Assembly: GCA_002840055.1 (NCBI GenBank)
Contig: PGZJ01000002.1
Location: 186,001 to 250,000 of the forward strand
Direction of reading: 5' to 3'
DNA from: Gammaproteobacteria bacterium HGW-Gammaproteobacteria-11
GTDB taxonomy: Bacteria; Pseudomonadota; Gammaproteobacteria; Pseudomonadales; Pseudomonadaceae
DNA length: 64,000 bases
Positions 1 through 10,157 of this stretch are shown piece by piece. A model generated the notes under the pieces. That model worked only from the letters and a program-made list of their open reading frames with translations, made no database searches and was not told the DNA's origin. Numbering within the stretch: the first letter of the stretch is position 1; every line of letters starts with the position of its first letter. Both the position numbers and the translations under genes were made by a program.

Positions 1-2127
1 CGCATAGTTGTCATCCTTGTTGGTCCGCGTGCTGACTTCCAGCACATTGATCTTCTCATTCGCCAGCATCTGCGAGACATCCCGCAGCAGACCGGATCGA
101 TCATAGGCCTTGATATAGATTTCCACCGGATAGGTCTGCACCGGCGCGCTGCCCCAACTGACCTCGATCAGCCGGTCGGCGTCGCGGTCCTGCAACTGCA
201 TGGCGGTCGCGCAATCGGCGCGATGCACGGTAACCCCGCGACCGAGGGTGATATAGCCGACGATCGGGTCACCCGGTACCGGCTGACAGCAGCCAGCCAA
301 CTGGGTAAGCAGATTGCCGACGCCCTGAATGGTCACGTCGCCACGCGGCCCTGAGCGGCTGGGGCGGCGCGGAATCAGCTCCAGCTGCTCGGCATGGCTG
401 TCCGGCTCAATCAGTTGCTGGGCGACATTGACCACATGCATCAGGCGCACATCACCCGAACCGACTGCGGCAAACAGGTCTTCCTGGCTGCGGATACCCA
501 GTCGTTCGATCAGTTGCGCATAGTCGGCGCCATTCAGCGCCAGACGGGTCAGCTCGCGTTCAAGCATGGCCTTGCCGGCATGCACATTCTGCTCACGGGC
601 CTGCAACTTGAACCAGTGCTGGACCTTGGCCCGGGCCCGCGAGGTATTCACATAGCCCAGGTTCGGATTCAGCCAGTCGCGGCTCGGACCGCTGTGCTTG
701 CCCGTGATGATTTCGACCTGTTCACCGGTCTGCAGGATGTAGTTCAGCGGCACTATCCGACCATTGACCTTGGCCCCCCGGCAGCTATGGCCGATTTCGG
801 TATGAATGCGGTAGGCAAAATCCAGCGGTGTGGCACCCTTGGGTACATCCACCACATGACCGTCCGGGGTGAAGATGTAGATGCGGTCAGGCTCGAAATC
901 GACCCGCAACTGATCCGCCAGGCCGCCGATATCGCCCATTTCCTCGTGCCATTCCAGCACCTGACGCAACCAGGCAATCTTGTCCTCGTAGGCGTTCGAG
1001 GAGGAACTGACATCGGTGCCCTTGTAGCGCCAGTGAGCGCAGACACCCAGCTCGGCTTCCTCATGCATGTTCTGGGTGCGTATCTGCACTTCCAGCACCT
1101 TGCCAAAGGGCCCGATTACTGCGGTATGCAAGGAGCGGTAGCCGTTCTCCTTGGGATTGGCGATGTAATCGTCAAACTCGTTGGGAATATGCCGCCAGAG
1201 ACTGTGAACGATGCCCAGCGCGGTGTAGCAATCACGCACCTGGGGTACCAGAACACGCACCGCGCGCACATCGTAGACCTGGCTGAAGTCGATACCCTTG
1301 CGGCGCATCTTGCGCCAGATGGAATAGATATGTTTGGCGCGGCCGCTAATCTCGGCCTGAATCCCGGCCTCCTCCAATTCGGCCTTGAGCTGCGCCATGA
1401 CCTCGTCTATGTACTCCTGACGATCCAGTCGCCGCTCATCCAGCAGCTTGGCAATCTGCTTGTACTGAACCGGCTCGAGATAGCGGAAGGACAAGTCCTC
1501 CAGCTCCCATTTGATATGACCAATACCCAGACGATGGGCCAGCGGCGCATAGATATCGAAGACTTCGCGGGCCACCCGGTAGCGCTTTTCCTCCGGCGCA
1601 TCCTTGACCGCGCGGATCGCGCAGGTACGCTCCGCCAGCTTGATCAGGGCAACGCGCACATCGTCGACCATGGTCACCAGCATCTTGCGCAGGTTGTCGA
1701 CCTGGGCCTGTTCACTGAAGGCCGTGGCCCGGGCCGGATTCTGCGATACGCTGATCGCCGCCATGCGCTGAACACCGTCAACCAGCCCGGCTACCGTCGG
1801 CCCAAAGCGCCGTTCAACTTCGGCCAGATCGGTCTTGCGCTCACGCACCGCACGGTAAACCACCGCGGCAACCAGGGAGTCCTGATCCAGTTTCAGTTCG
1901 ACCAGGATTTCTGCCATTTCCAGACCGGTGCGGTAGCTACTGGCACCGTCGGCCCAGATGTTCTCGGCTGCGATAGCTGCCTGCTCGAGTTCCAGCGCCC
2001 ACTCACAGGCTTCACGCAGCACCTGCGGCGCTGTCAGCTGCACATGCTTTTGAATGCGCTTGATCCAGGCATCGATATTAACGCTGCCATCATTGTTTGT
2101 AGGGTGTTGAGCCCTGACCTGTACCAT
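1..2127 (-). CDS. relA: RelA, (p)ppGpp synthetase, 3' end beyond window
   Basis: Makes pppGpp/ppGpp from GTP/GDP and ATP on stalled ribosomes during amino-acid starvation. 709 codons are visible; the family is about 740-750 residues, so only the end of the ACT domain is missing. Order from the N-terminus: a degenerate HD domain (the HD hydrolase dyad is absent, residues near YRAVRERK), a synthetase domain with EFDDYIANPKENGYRS near residue 317, a TGS domain from about residue 410 (DRIYIFTPDGHVVDVPKG) and the start of an ACT domain. The acidic EFDD motif and lost HD motif mark RelA rather than bifunctional SpoT. The ATG at 2127-2125 gives MVQVRAQ. It lies 47 nt after rlmD on the same strand, the usual Pseudomonas order cysM-rlmD-relA. 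Confidence 0.97.
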   Translation of the reverse strand, partial: MVQVRAQHPTNNDGSVNIDAWIKRIQKHVQLTAPQVLREACEWALELEQAAIAAENIWADGASSYRTGLEMAEILVELKLDQDSLVAAVVYRAVRERKTDLAEVERRFGPTVAGLVDGVQRMAAISVSQNPARATAFSEQAQVDNLRKMLVTMVDDVRVALIKLAERTCAIRAVKDAPEEKRYRVAREVFDIYAPLAHRLGIGHIKWELEDLSFRYLEPVQYKQIAKLLDERRLDRQEYIDEVMAQLKAELEEAGIQAEISGRAKHIYSIWRKMRRKGIDFSQVYDVRAVRVLVPQVRDCYTALGIVHSLWRHIPNEFDDYIANPKENGYRSLHTAVIGPFGKVLEVQIRTQNMHEEAELGVCAHWRYKGTDVSSSSNAYEDKIAWLRQVLEWHEEMGDIGGLADQLRVDFEPDRIYIFTPDGHVVDVPKGATPLDFAYRIHTEIGHSCRGAKVNGRIVPLNYILQTGEQVEIITGKHSGPSRDWLNPNLGYVNTSRARAKVQHWFKLQAREQNVHAGKAMLERELTRLALNGADYAQLIERLGIRSQEDLFAAVGSGDVRLMHVVNVAQQLIEPDSHAEQLELIPRRPSRSGPRGDVTIQGVGNLLTQLAGCCQPVPGDPIVGYITLGRGVTVHRADCATAMQLQDRDADRLIEVSWGSAPVQTYPVEIYIKAYDRSGLLRDVSQMLANEKINVLEVSTRTNKDDNYA

Positions 2128-2174
2128 CAGTCTTGATCCTGAGTGCACTGCATGAATGAAACAAACACCTGCAT

Positions 2175-3566
2175 CTAACCGGCTTTACCGGGCCTGCCAG
2201 TGCCCGCCGCAATCCTTTTACCACCCGCGACAAACAGCGCCATGGCTTCAACGTGGGCAGTCTGCGGGAACATGTCCATGATCCCGGCCTGCACCAACCT
2301 GTAGCCCTGAGCCGCCAGCAAACCGGCATCTCGCGCCAGCGTGGCAGGATTGCAGGACACATACAGAATCCTGCCAACACCACGCGCGGCCAACTGCTGA
2401 ACCAGCAGCTCTGCGCCATCACGCGGCGGATCCAGCACAGCCGCGGCAAAATCATCGGCAAACCAATCGGCATCAACCGGCTTGGACAGGTCGGCCTGAT
2501 AAAAGTGCAGTCCGGTCAGCTGATTTTCACGGGCATTGGCGGTGGCACGCCCGACCATGGCCTTACTCCCCTCTACAGCGGTGACCCGCGCCCCGGCCTG
2601 GGCCAGTGGCAGGGCAAAATTGCCCAGACCACAAAACAGATCCAGCACCGCCTCACCCGGCTCGACCGCCAGCCATGCCAATGCCTGGGTAATCATCTGC
2701 CGATTGATGCCGGCATTGACCTGAATAAAGTCACCCGGTTGGAAGGCCAGACTCAGGCCCAGCTCAGGCAGCGCATAAGCCGGCTGCTCAGCCTCCTCTG
2801 GCCAGACACAATGCACACTGTCCTCATCCCCTGGCTGCAACCAGCAAGCGACGTCTTGTGCCGCTGCAAACGCCTGCAGGCGTTCAAGGTCCGCCGTCGA
2901 TAACGGCTGCATGTGGCGTAACAGCAACAACGGACGCTGGGCATCGATCAGTTCGACATGGCCCAGCTCAGCCGCCCCTTCCAGTTGCTTCAGCAGCGGA
3001 ATCAGTGCCTGCATCAACGTCTCGAGTGCAGGCACCAGAACAGGGCACTGATTCACCTCGACCAGGTCACTGCTGAAGCGCTGCCGGAAGCCCGCCTGCA
3101 GAGTCTTGTCCCGCTGCTGCCAGCGCAACGCCAGACGACTGCGCTGCCGGTAGGCATAGACCGAGCCGGTCAAGGCGGGCATCCACTGCTCCGGCTGCAG
3201 GCCGGCAAAATGTTGCAATTGCTGGGCCAGTGTCTGTTGCTTGATCTGCAGTTGGGTCTCTGCCGACATATGTTGCAGACTGCAGCCGCCACAGAGCGCA
3301 GCATGTGCGCAGGCGGGCTGCTGACGCTCACCACTGGCCTGCTGCACACGCTCCAGACGGGTTTCAATCAATTTGCTGCGAGCCTTGATAACCCTGGCCG
3401 TCACCCGCTCACCAGGCAGCCCGCCGTCAACGAATACCGTGCGCCCCTGCCAGTGTCCAATGCCCCGGCCGTCATGGGTCAGACGCTCAAGGTCGAGCTC
3501 AATGCACTGACCAATGGCCGCTGGTGCGTCATTGGAGCGTCGCTGCTTTCCGCGGGAGGCTCTCAT
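2175..3566 (-). CDS. rlmD: 23S rRNA (uracil-1939-C5)-methyltransferase RlmD
   Basis: Methylates U1939 of 23S rRNA using S-adenosylmethionine. The 463-residue protein has an N-terminal TRAM-like domain, an iron-sulfur cysteine cluster (C86, C92 and C95, with a further Cys in NQCPV near residue 174), a SAM-binding motif VLDLFCGLGNFALPLA and the catalytic motif VSCNPATLARD. Its ATG overlaps the cysM stop as ATGA, so the two genes are translationally coupled. RlmD and its paralogue TrmA share the fold; the [4Fe-4S] cysteines and TRAM domain favour RlmD. Confidence 0.96.
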   Translation of the reverse strand: MRASRGKQRRSNDAPAAIGQCIELDLERLTHDGRGIGHWQGRTVFVDGGLPGERVTARVIKARSKLIETRLERVQQASGERQQPACAHAALCGGCSLQHMSAETQLQIKQQTLAQQLQHFAGLQPEQWMPALTGSVYAYRQRSRLALRWQQRDKTLQAGFRQRFSSDLVEVNQCPVLVPALETLMQALIPLLKQLEGAAELGHVELIDAQRPLLLLRHMQPLSTADLERLQAFAAAQDVACWLQPGDEDSVHCVWPEEAEQPAYALPELGLSLAFQPGDFIQVNAGINRQMITQALAWLAVEPGEAVLDLFCGLGNFALPLAQAGARVTAVEGSKAMVGRATANARENQLTGLHFYQADLSKPVDADWFADDFAAAVLDPPRDGAELLVQQLAARGVGRILYVSCNPATLARDAGLLAAQGYRLVQAGIMDMFPQTAHVEAMALFVAGGKRIAAGTGRPGKAG

Positions 3567-4465
3567 GGGCGCGGGTCGTGCACGCCCGTGGACAGGTAGC
3601 GGTCGCCGCGATCACAGATGATCGCGACGATCACCGCGTTCTCCAGCTCACTGGATAACCGCAGCGCTGCCGCCACTGAACCGCCCGAGGACACACCACA
3701 GAAAATACCCTCTTCACGGGCCAGACGACGCATGGTTTCTTCGGCTTCCTGCTGCCCCATGTCGATCACCCGGTCGACCCGCTCAGCATCGAAGATCGCC
3801 GGCATGTAAGCGGCCGGCCAGCGGCGAATACCCGGAATGGAGGCACCCTCGATCGGTTGCAGGCCAACAATCTGGATAGCCGGGTTCTGTTCCTTGAGGT
3901 AACGCGAGGTACCCATGATGGTACCTGTGGTACCCATGGAACTGACGAAGTGGGTCACCGTACCGCGCGTGTCGCGCCATATCTCCGGACCGGTGCTCTG
4001 ATAATGTGCCTCGGCGTTATCCTGATTACCAAACTGGTCGAGCACCTTGCCCTTGCCCTCGCGTTGCATCTGCAGCGCCAGATCACGGGCACCCTCCATG
4101 CTGTCCTCACGACTGACCAGAATCAGTTCGGCACCATAGGCACTCATGGCCGCCTTGCGCTCGGCACTCATGTTGTCGGGCATGATTAGAATCATCCGAT
4201 AGCCCTTGATCGCCGCGACCATGGCCAAGGCAATACCGGTGTTGCCCGAGGTCGCTTCAATCAGGGTGTCACCGGGATTGATTTCACCCCGCAATTCGGC
4301 GCGGGTAATCATCGACAGGGCCGGACGATCCTTCACTGAGCCGGCTGGATTGTTGCCTTCGAGTTTGACCAGCAGGGTATTGCTGGTGTCGCCTGGCAGT
4401 CGCTGAAGGCGGACCAGCGGGGTATTGCCGACAAAATCGGCAATGGTTGGGTAATCGTTGTTCAT
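3563..4465 (-). CDS. cysM: Cysteine synthase B
   Basis: PLP enzyme that forms cysteine or S-sulfocysteine from O-acetylserine and sulfide or thiosulfate. 300 residues. The PLP lysine lies in NNPAGSVKDRPA, the phosphate loop is EATSGNTGIA, and the C-terminal FCGVSSGGSVAAAL and CDRGDRYLSTGV are typical. The frame is open further upstream to 4579, but MNNDYPTIADFVGNTPLVRL matches the family N-terminus and has GGTGGAAG just before the ATG at 4465, so that start is used. Overlaps rlmD by 4 nt. The 113-nt gap to gacS is divergent and should hold both promoters. Confidence 0.95.
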   Translation of the reverse strand: MNNDYPTIADFVGNTPLVRLQRLPGDTSNTLLVKLEGNNPAGSVKDRPALSMITRAELRGEINPGDTLIEATSGNTGIALAMVAAIKGYRMILIMPDNMSAERKAAMSAYGAELILVSREDSMEGARDLALQMQREGKGKVLDQFGNQDNAEAHYQSTGPEIWRDTRGTVTHFVSSMGTTGTIMGTSRYLKEQNPAIQIVGLQPIEGASIPGIRRWPAAYMPAIFDAERVDRVIDMGQQEAEETMRRLAREEGIFCGVSSGGSVAAALRLSSELENAVIVAIICDRGDRYLSTGVHDPRP

Positions 4466-4552
4466 CTTCCACCCGTCATGCGGAGCAAGGAGTCTGTTAT
4501 GTCCAATGCTGTGCTTTTTATCAACTCGGCCTATGATACCGGCATCGGGGGA

Positions 4553-4578
4553 AGGGATATACACAAGGGATATACACA
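4553..4578 (+). repeat. Tandem 13-bp duplication carrying the gacS ribosome binding site
   Basis: The unit agggatatacaca occurs twice without a gap (4553-4565 and 4566-4578) and runs directly into the ATG at 4579. Each copy carries an AGGG Shine-Dalgarno core; the second is correctly spaced from the start codon and the first is 13 nt further upstream. It looks like a recent slippage duplication of the initiation region. Confidence 0.85.
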
Positions 4579-7365
4579 ATGAGCGAGATCGGCCTCAAGG
4601 CACGCATTCTGCTGCTGGCACTGGTACCCACCGGCCTGCTGGGTCTGGCACTGGGTGCCTACTTCAGTTGGCAGGCGGTATCCGATCTGGACCGTCAGTT
4701 GCTGGAGCGTGGCTACATGACGGTCGAGCACCTGCAACACCAGGCCACCCTGTCTTTGCTCGACGGCCAGCCGGAACAGATGCGCCCAAGCCTGTCGGCG
4801 GCACTCAACCGTTCGGATGTTCGCGCGGTCAGCCTGTATGACCGGGAGCGCCGGCTACTCGAACATAGCGGCCCGCAAATGTACCCGGCTGGCGAGCCTC
4901 TGGGCGCTGACAACCTGGCAGCCGGAACCGGACTGCAGATTCAAAGCAGCGCTGACAGCAGCCGCTTCCTGCTGCCTTTGCTGGCCAGTCCCGAGTTGCT
5001 CGACAGAACCCTGGCCAGTGTCCATGAGGCCGATGAACTGCTGGGCTGGCTGGAGGTCGAGTTGAGTCACGGCTATACCCAGCTGCGTCGTTACCAGATG
5101 ATTCTCAGCGCCTTGTTGCTGGTGATTCTCGGTCTGCTGCTCAGTGCAATACTGGTCATCGCCATGGGCCGACGTATCAGCGATCCGATAGCCGAAGCCA
5201 ACCTGGCCATCAGTCGCATCAGCAAGGGCCAGTTGGACAAGCGTCTGGGCGAACAGGGTAGCCGCGAACTGGATAGCCTGGCCCAGGGTATCAACACCCT
5301 GGCCGACGCTCTGCAAAGCGCCCAGGGCGAGATGCAACAGAACGTCGAACAGGCCACCGAGGATCTGCGCCAGACGCTGGAGACCATTGAAATCCAGAAC
5401 ATCGAGCTGGATATGGCGCGCAAGGCGGCGCTCGAAGCCAGCCGGATCAAATCCGAGTTTCTGGCCAATATGAGCCACGAACTGCGCACGCCATTGAACG
5501 GCATTATCGGTTTCAGCAACCTGTTGCAGCGCACCGAACTGAGCAACCGCCAGCAGGAATACCTGGGTACTATCGGCAAGTCGGCTGACAACCTGCTGGC
5601 AATCATCAATGAAATTCTGGACTTCTCAAAGATCGAGGCCGGCAAGCTGGTGCTCGACAACCTGCCCTTCAATCTCCGCGATCTGATTCAGGACACACTG
5701 ACCATGCTGGCGCCAGCTGCACATCAGAAGTCGCTGGAGCTGGTCAGCATCATTTATCGCGATACGCCGCTGGGCCTGAGTGGCGATGCCCTGCGCTTGA
5801 AACAGGTGTTGGCCAATCTGATCAGCAATGCCATCAAGTTCACCCAGCAAGGCTCGGTCAGCATCCGGACCATGCTTGAGCAGGAAGACGAACACTATGC
5901 CCTGCTGCGCATCAGCGTCACCGATACCGGTATCGGCCTGACCAACCAGCAGCAGAAGTCCCTGTTTCAGGCCTTCAGCCAGGCCGACAACTCCATGACC
6001 CGCCAGGTCGGCGGCACCGGTCTTGGTCTGGTGATTGCCAAACGCCTGGTCGAGCAGATGCACGGTGAGATTGGCCTGCACAGCGCTCCCGGTGAGGGTT
6101 CCGAATTCTGGCTGACTGTGCGTCTGGAAAAATCCAGCCAGGCCACGGACGACCTGCCCAGCAAACCCCTGTCAGGTATGCGCGCAGCCATTGTTGAGCC
6201 CTTGGCCCTCAGCCGCCAGGCCCTGCTGCATAATCTTGAGGATCTTGGATTGCAGGTCAGCGTATTCGAACATATCCGCGATCTTGAGCTCGCAATGCAG
6301 TCCAGACAGCAGCAGGATGACCGCTATGATCTGGCGCTGGTCAGCAGCACCTCGCCCTTCTGTACCGCCGACACGCTGCTCGACAGCGTCACGCGCTGGA
6401 CCGATCAGCAGCTGTGCAAAGGCATTTTGCTGACCGACACCACCGAGCACTACCCGTTGCTCGACCGCCTGCCACGTGATCAGTGCCAGGTTCTGTCAAG
6501 ACCGCTTTGCACGCGCCAGTTGTTCCGTGCTGTCAATCAGCTGTTCAAGACGAACAAGACCCTGCCGGTCAAAACCGAACAAGCCCGGCAGCCGCAACTC
6601 AGCATACTCTGCGTCGACGACAACCAGGCCAATCTGAAGCTGGTTGAAACCTTCCTCAGCGAAATGGGCGTGCGGGTCATGACCGCTACCAGCGGTGAAC
6701 AGGCGCTGGTGATCGCGGAAGCAGAGCGGCTGGATCTGATCTTCATGGACGTGCAAATGCCCGGCATGGATGGCCGCGCCACCACCACCGAACTGCGCTT
6801 GCGTGAGGAGCTGGCTGACAGCGAACCCTGTCCGGTCATTGCTCTGACTGCGCACGCCCTGGCCGAAGAGCGGCGCAAACTGATTCAGTGCGGTATGAAC
6901 GACTATCTGAGCAAACCGATCAGCCCTGAACAACTGAGTCATTGCATCTTTCGCTGGACTGGCATCAGCGTCAACATGGACAGCAAAGACACCGCGGCAG
7001 TCCCGCCGCAGGCCGATAACAGCCCGGCACACAACCCCATACTGGATCAGGAGGAGGGTCTGAAACTGGCTGCCGGCAAAGCTGACCTGGCCGCCGATAT
7101 GCTGGACATGCTGATCAAGGGTCTGCCCGACGACCGGGTGCAGATCGAGACACTGACTGCCGCGAATAACAATCAGGGACTGTTGGAGGTCGTCCATCGC
7201 CTGCATGGAGCAACCCGCTACTGCGGCGTACCGCAGTTACGCAGCTGTTGCCTGGAAGCGGAAAGCCTGCTGAAGAAGGGACAAAACAGCCAGGCCGCTA
7301 TCAGTCAATTGATTGAAGCCATCGAGCGTCTGCAGGCCGCCTACGTCGAAGAGTTGCAACTGTAA
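4579..7365 (+). CDS. gacS: GacS/BarA-type hybrid sensor histidine kinase
   Basis: Inner-membrane sensor that phosphorylates the response regulator GacA and so controls the Rsm small RNAs. 928 residues. Domains in order: TM1 (about 8-28), periplasmic loop, TM2 (about 172-195), HAMP, histidine-kinase A with H300 in NMSHELRTPLNG, HATPase with GGTGLGLVIAKRL, a receiver domain with phosphoacceptor D724 in IFMDVQMPGMDG, and a C-terminal Hpt domain with H873 in VVHRLHGATRY. All phosphorelay residues are present. gacA is not in the window. It is convergent with acpS, with 11 nt between the stops. Confidence 0.95.
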   Translation: MSEIGLKARILLLALVPTGLLGLALGAYFSWQAVSDLDRQLLERGYMTVEHLQHQATLSLLDGQPEQMRPSLSAALNRSDVRAVSLYDRERRLLEHSGPQMYPAGEPLGADNLAAGTGLQIQSSADSSRFLLPLLASPELLDRTLASVHEADELLGWLEVELSHGYTQLRRYQMILSALLLVILGLLLSAILVIAMGRRISDPIAEANLAISRISKGQLDKRLGEQGSRELDSLAQGINTLADALQSAQGEMQQNVEQATEDLRQTLETIEIQNIELDMARKAALEASRIKSEFLANMSHELRTPLNGIIGFSNLLQRTELSNRQQEYLGTIGKSADNLLAIINEILDFSKIEAGKLVLDNLPFNLRDLIQDTLTMLAPAAHQKSLELVSIIYRDTPLGLSGDALRLKQVLANLISNAIKFTQQGSVSIRTMLEQEDEHYALLRISVTDTGIGLTNQQQKSLFQAFSQADNSMTRQVGGTGLGLVIAKRLVEQMHGEIGLHSAPGEGSEFWLTVRLEKSSQATDDLPSKPLSGMRAAIVEPLALSRQALLHNLEDLGLQVSVFEHIRDLELAMQSRQQQDDRYDLALVSSTSPFCTADTLLDSVTRWTDQQLCKGILLTDTTEHYPLLDRLPRDQCQVLSRPLCTRQLFRAVNQLFKTNKTLPVKTEQARQPQLSILCVDDNQANLKLVETFLSEMGVRVMTATSGEQALVIAEAERLDLIFMDVQMPGMDGRATTTELRLREELADSEPCPVIALTAHALAEERRKLIQCGMNDYLSKPISPEQLSHCIFRWTGISVNMDSKDTAAVPPQADNSPAHNPILDQEEGLKLAAGKADLAADMLDMLIKGLPDDRVQIETLTAANNNQGLLEVVHRLHGATRYCGVPQLRSCCLEAESLLKKGQNSQAAISQLIEAIERLQAAYVEELQL

Positions 7366-7376
7366 AGCAGACGGCC

Positions 7377-7763
7377 TCAGACGGCCGAGGCTGACCAGAC
7401 AACGAAGGCCAGGGCCTGCTCACGCTCGTCACTCAGGCTCAACAGCATGCTGCCGCCACCCGCCTGTTGCAGCCTGTGCAAGGCCTGGCCGGAGAGCAAT
7501 ACCAGCGGGGCACCATGGTCGTCCCGGTCAATCTGGATATGCTGCCAGGACATGCCTTGCGCCAGTCCGGTACCCAGTGCCTTGAGCACGGCCTCCTTGG
7601 CGGCAAAGCGTTTGGCCAGGAAGCGCGCCGGGCGAGCATGCTGGTGATAGCGCTGCAATTCCGACTCGGTCAGAATCCGCTCGGCAAACCGCACACCCTG
7701 ACGCTCGATGGCCGCCTCGATGCGGCTGACCAACACCAGATCAGTGCCAATACCCTTGATCAT
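7377..7763 (-). CDS. acpS: Holo-[acyl-carrier-protein] synthase
   Basis: Transfers 4'-phosphopantetheine from CoA to apo-ACP, activating fatty-acid synthesis. 128 residues, normal length. The metal-binding D8 is in GIGTDLV, and the signature [17 protein letters not shown] carries E57. The ATG overlaps the pdxJ stop by 4 nt (ATGA), making it the last gene of the rnc-era-recO-pdxJ-acpS run. Confidence 0.97.
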   Translation of the reverse strand: MIKGIGTDLVLVSRIEAAIERQGVRFAERILTESELQRYHQHARPARFLAKRFAAKEAVLKALGTGLAQGMSWQHIQIDRDDHGAPLVLLSGQALHRLQQAGGGSMLLSLSDEREQALAFVVWSASAV

Positions 7764-8500
7764 CTGGGACTGGCTGCCAGAATCAACTCACGCATTTCCC
7801 TTACCGCGCCGGCCAAACCACTGAACAGCGCACGGGCAATAATCGCGTGACCGATATTCAACTCGTTCATACCCGCGATGGCAGCGATGGGCTCGACATT
7901 GTGATAGTGCAGACCGTGCCCGGCATTCACCACCAGACCCAGCTTGCGCGCATAGTTGCAGCCGTCTCGCAGACGTTCGAGGGCGTCAACCTGAGCCTGG
8001 CCCTCGGTATCGGCATAGTGCCCGGTATGCAGTTCGATGACCGGCGCACCGGCATGCTTGGCCGCTTCTATCTGCCGTGGGTCAGGATCAATGAACAACG
8101 AGACCTCGCTGCCCATGGCCGCCATGCGCTCGACTGCTGCCTGAATCCGGGCGGCATTGCCTGCGACATCAAGACCGCCCTCGGTGGTCAACTCTTCGCG
8201 GCGCTCGGGCACCAGACAGATATGTGCCGGGCGGATCTCCTCGGCAAAGCGTAACATCTCATCGGTTACCGCCATTTCCAGATTCATGCGGGTCTGCAGC
8301 ACCTCGGCAACCAGACGCACATCGCGCTCCTGGATGTGCCGGCGATCTTCGCGCAGATGAATGGTGATGCCATCGGCGCCCGCCTCCTCAGCCACAATAG
8401 CAGCCTGAACCGGGTCCGGATAACGCGTGCCACGCGCCTGACGCAAGGTGGCGATATGGTCGATGTTCACACCCAGCAATACACGTTGCGGATTGATCAC
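7760..8500 (-). CDS. pdxJ: Pyridoxine 5'-phosphate synthase
   Basis: Condenses 1-deoxyxylulose 5-phosphate with 3-amino-2-oxopropyl phosphate to give pyridoxine 5'-phosphate, the last step of de novo vitamin B6 synthesis. The open frame extends upstream, but a GTG at 8500 has AAAGGAG 8 nt before it and begins [20 protein letters not shown], the conserved N-terminus. That gives 246 residues, the family norm. TIM-barrel motifs include [16 protein letters not shown] and [12 protein letters not shown]. It overlaps recO as GTGA. Confidence 0.96.
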   Translation of the reverse strand: MINPQRVLLGVNIDHIATLRQARGTRYPDPVQAAIVAEEAGADGITIHLREDRRHIQERDVRLVAEVLQTRMNLEMAVTDEMLRFAEEIRPAHICLVPERREELTTEGGLDVAGNAARIQAAVERMAAMGSEVSLFIDPDPRQIEAAKHAGAPVIELHTGHYADTEGQAQVDALERLRDGCNYARKLGLVVNAGHGLHYHNVEPIAAIAGMNELNIGHAIIARALFSGLAGAVREMRELILAASPR

Positions 8501-9213
8501 AGCTTGTCTCCTTTGGCGACGCCAGCGTTTGAGGCAAATAATTGACGACTGTAGAGGGGGCGATCCCCCAAATGCACGGCCAGGGCCTGCCGCATCAGCA
8601 GTTTGGCCGTGCGCAGGGCGACCGGTGACTGCCACTGGGCTGCGGCCATGGCCAGTAATCCATGACCGGGCAAGCCCGGCTGACTCAACTCAACCGGCAA
8701 CAGGCCCTGATCAGGCGTCCAGCAATAGCCCTTGTCGGGCTGGACCGAGACACCATGCGCATCCTCGGTCAGACTGAAACCGTAACCCAGCTCATGCAAC
8801 AAACACCATTCAAACTCGCGCAGGACAGGTTCAATTGCGGTGTTATCTGCCAGCGACGCCAAGGCCTGTTGATAGGCGGCAAACAACAGTAACTGCGGTT
8901 CAGCCGGGCGTAACAGACGGACCAGTAATTCATTCAGGTAAAGGGCACTGAACAGCACATCACCCTGCAAGGACTTGTAGCTGCCGGCCACTTCTGCCTG
9001 CTGCAGGGTTTTCAGCTCGCCACGCCCTGCCAGGGCCACCAGCATGGGCACAAAGGCCTGGGGAGACAGTCCGCGCCGCTGACCACGCGCGCCGCGCCAC
9101 ACCACCCGCTGCACCCCCTGTTGCAGGGTCAACAGATCAACCAGCGCGCTGCTGTCGCGGTAAGGGCGGCTGTGCAATACATAGGCAGGGGTCAGTGATC
9201 CGTGCACGCTCAT
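8497..9213 (-). CDS. recO: DNA repair protein RecO
   Basis: Mediator that helps RecA load on SSB-coated single-stranded DNA in the RecFOR pathway. 238 residues. The N-terminal OB fold starts [20 protein letters not shown], followed by the helical region with [14 protein letters not shown]. The zinc-binding cysteine set found in some RecO proteins is absent, as in most gammaproteobacteria. It lies between era and pdxJ as in other Pseudomonas. Confidence 0.93.
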   Translation of the reverse strand: MSVHGSLTPAYVLHSRPYRDSSALVDLLTLQQGVQRVVWRGARGQRRGLSPQAFVPMLVALAGRGELKTLQQAEVAGSYKSLQGDVLFSALYLNELLVRLLRPAEPQLLLFAAYQQALASLADNTAIEPVLREFEWCLLHELGYGFSLTEDAHGVSVQPDKGYCWTPDQGLLPVELSQPGLPGHGLLAMAAAQWQSPVALRTAKLLMRQALAVHLGDRPLYSRQLFASNAGVAKGDKL

Positions 9214-9232
9214 CTCCGCAACACGTCGTCAT

Positions 9233-9247
9233 CGGGGCGGCGCCCCG
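9233..9247 (-). repeat. Short GC hairpin between era and recO
   Basis: Perfect 6-bp inverted repeat CGGGGC-GGC-GCCCCG between the era stop and the recO start, with no T-run. It could attenuate transcription or stabilise the upstream mRNA, but it may have no function. Confidence 0.4.
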
Positions 9248-9251
9248 TTGA

Positions 9252-10157
9252 TCAGTTGTCGAAATGGTAACCCAGCGACGTCAGCGCGCGCTCATCGTCT
9301 GACCAGCCGCGCTTGACCTTGACCCAGAGATTGAGCATGACCTTGCTGCCAAAGAGTTTCTGCATATCCAGACGGGCCTCCTGGCCAATCTTCTTCATGC
9401 GCTCACCACCATCACCGATGATGATTTTCTTCTGGCCATCACGCTCCACCAGGATCAGTGCATGAATATGCAGAATCTTGCCCTCCTGCTTGAACTGCTC
9501 GATCTCCACGGCCACCTGATAGGGAATCTCGGCACCCAACTGGCGCATGACCTTTTCACGCACCAGCTCGGCGGCCAGAAAGCGCGAGCTGCGGTCGGTC
9601 AGTTGGTCATCCGGATAGAAATGCTCGCCCTCAGGCAGGCGCTCGGCAATCAGTTGCTCCAGCAACTCGATATTGCGACCCTGCAATGCGGATACGGGCA
9701 CCACCTCAGCGTCCGGCAACTGGGTTGCCAGCCACTCAAGGTGCGGTAACAGGGTTTCCTTGTCGTCCATCCGGTCAACCTTGTTGACCACCAGCAGCAC
9801 CGGGCAGGTAACGTGCCGCACGCGATCCAGCACCATCTGGTCCTCGTCGGTCCAGCGCACTCTATCCACCACGAACAGCACCACATCGACATCCCGCAGG
9901 GCCTGGGTGGCGCTCTTGTTCATGAAGCGGTTGAGGGCTTTCTCGTTTTCCTTGTGCAGACCGGGGGTGTCGACATAAATGGCCTGAACTGCGCCCTCGG
10001 TCTTGATGCCATGCAAGGTATGCCGGGTGGTCTGGGGCTTGCGCGAAGTAATCGCCAGCTTTTGCCCGAGAATATGGTTGAGCAAGGTCGACTTGCCGAC
10101 ATTCGGGCGGCCGACAATGGCCACATAGCCACAGCGGGAGGTGCTGTTGTCACTCAT
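9252..10157 (-). CDS. era: GTPase Era
   Basis: GTP-binding protein that binds the 3' end of 16S rRNA and assists 30S maturation. 301 residues from the ATG at 10157, which overlaps the end of rnc by 8 nt (ATGAGTGA). An in-frame start 24 nt upstream (10181) is less likely because [20 protein letters not shown] fits the family. G motifs are [17 protein letters not shown] and SAL; the C-terminal KH domain has [17 protein letters not shown]. Coupled to RNase III, another rRNA processing factor. Confidence 0.97.
   Translation of the reverse strand: MSDNSTSRCGYVAIVGRPNVGKSTLLNHILGQKLAITSRKPQTTRHTLHGIKTEGAVQAIYVDTPGLHKENEKALNRFMNKSATQALRDVDVVLFVVDRVRWTDEDQMVLDRVRHVTCPVLLVVNKVDRMDDKETLLPHLEWLATQLPDAEVVPVSALQGRNIELLEQLIAERLPEGEHFYPDDQLTDRSSRFLAAELVREKVMRQLGAEIPYQVAVEIEQFKQEGKILHIHALILVERDGQKKIIIGDGGERMKKIGQEARLDMQKLFGSKVMLNLWVKVKRGWSDDERALTSLGYHFDN

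Noticed and set aside
394..2136. 580-codon open frame on the plus strand
   Set aside because: It is the antisense shadow of relA, which has clear domain motifs on the minus strand; the plus-strand product has no recognisable motif. Long antisense frames are common at this base composition.
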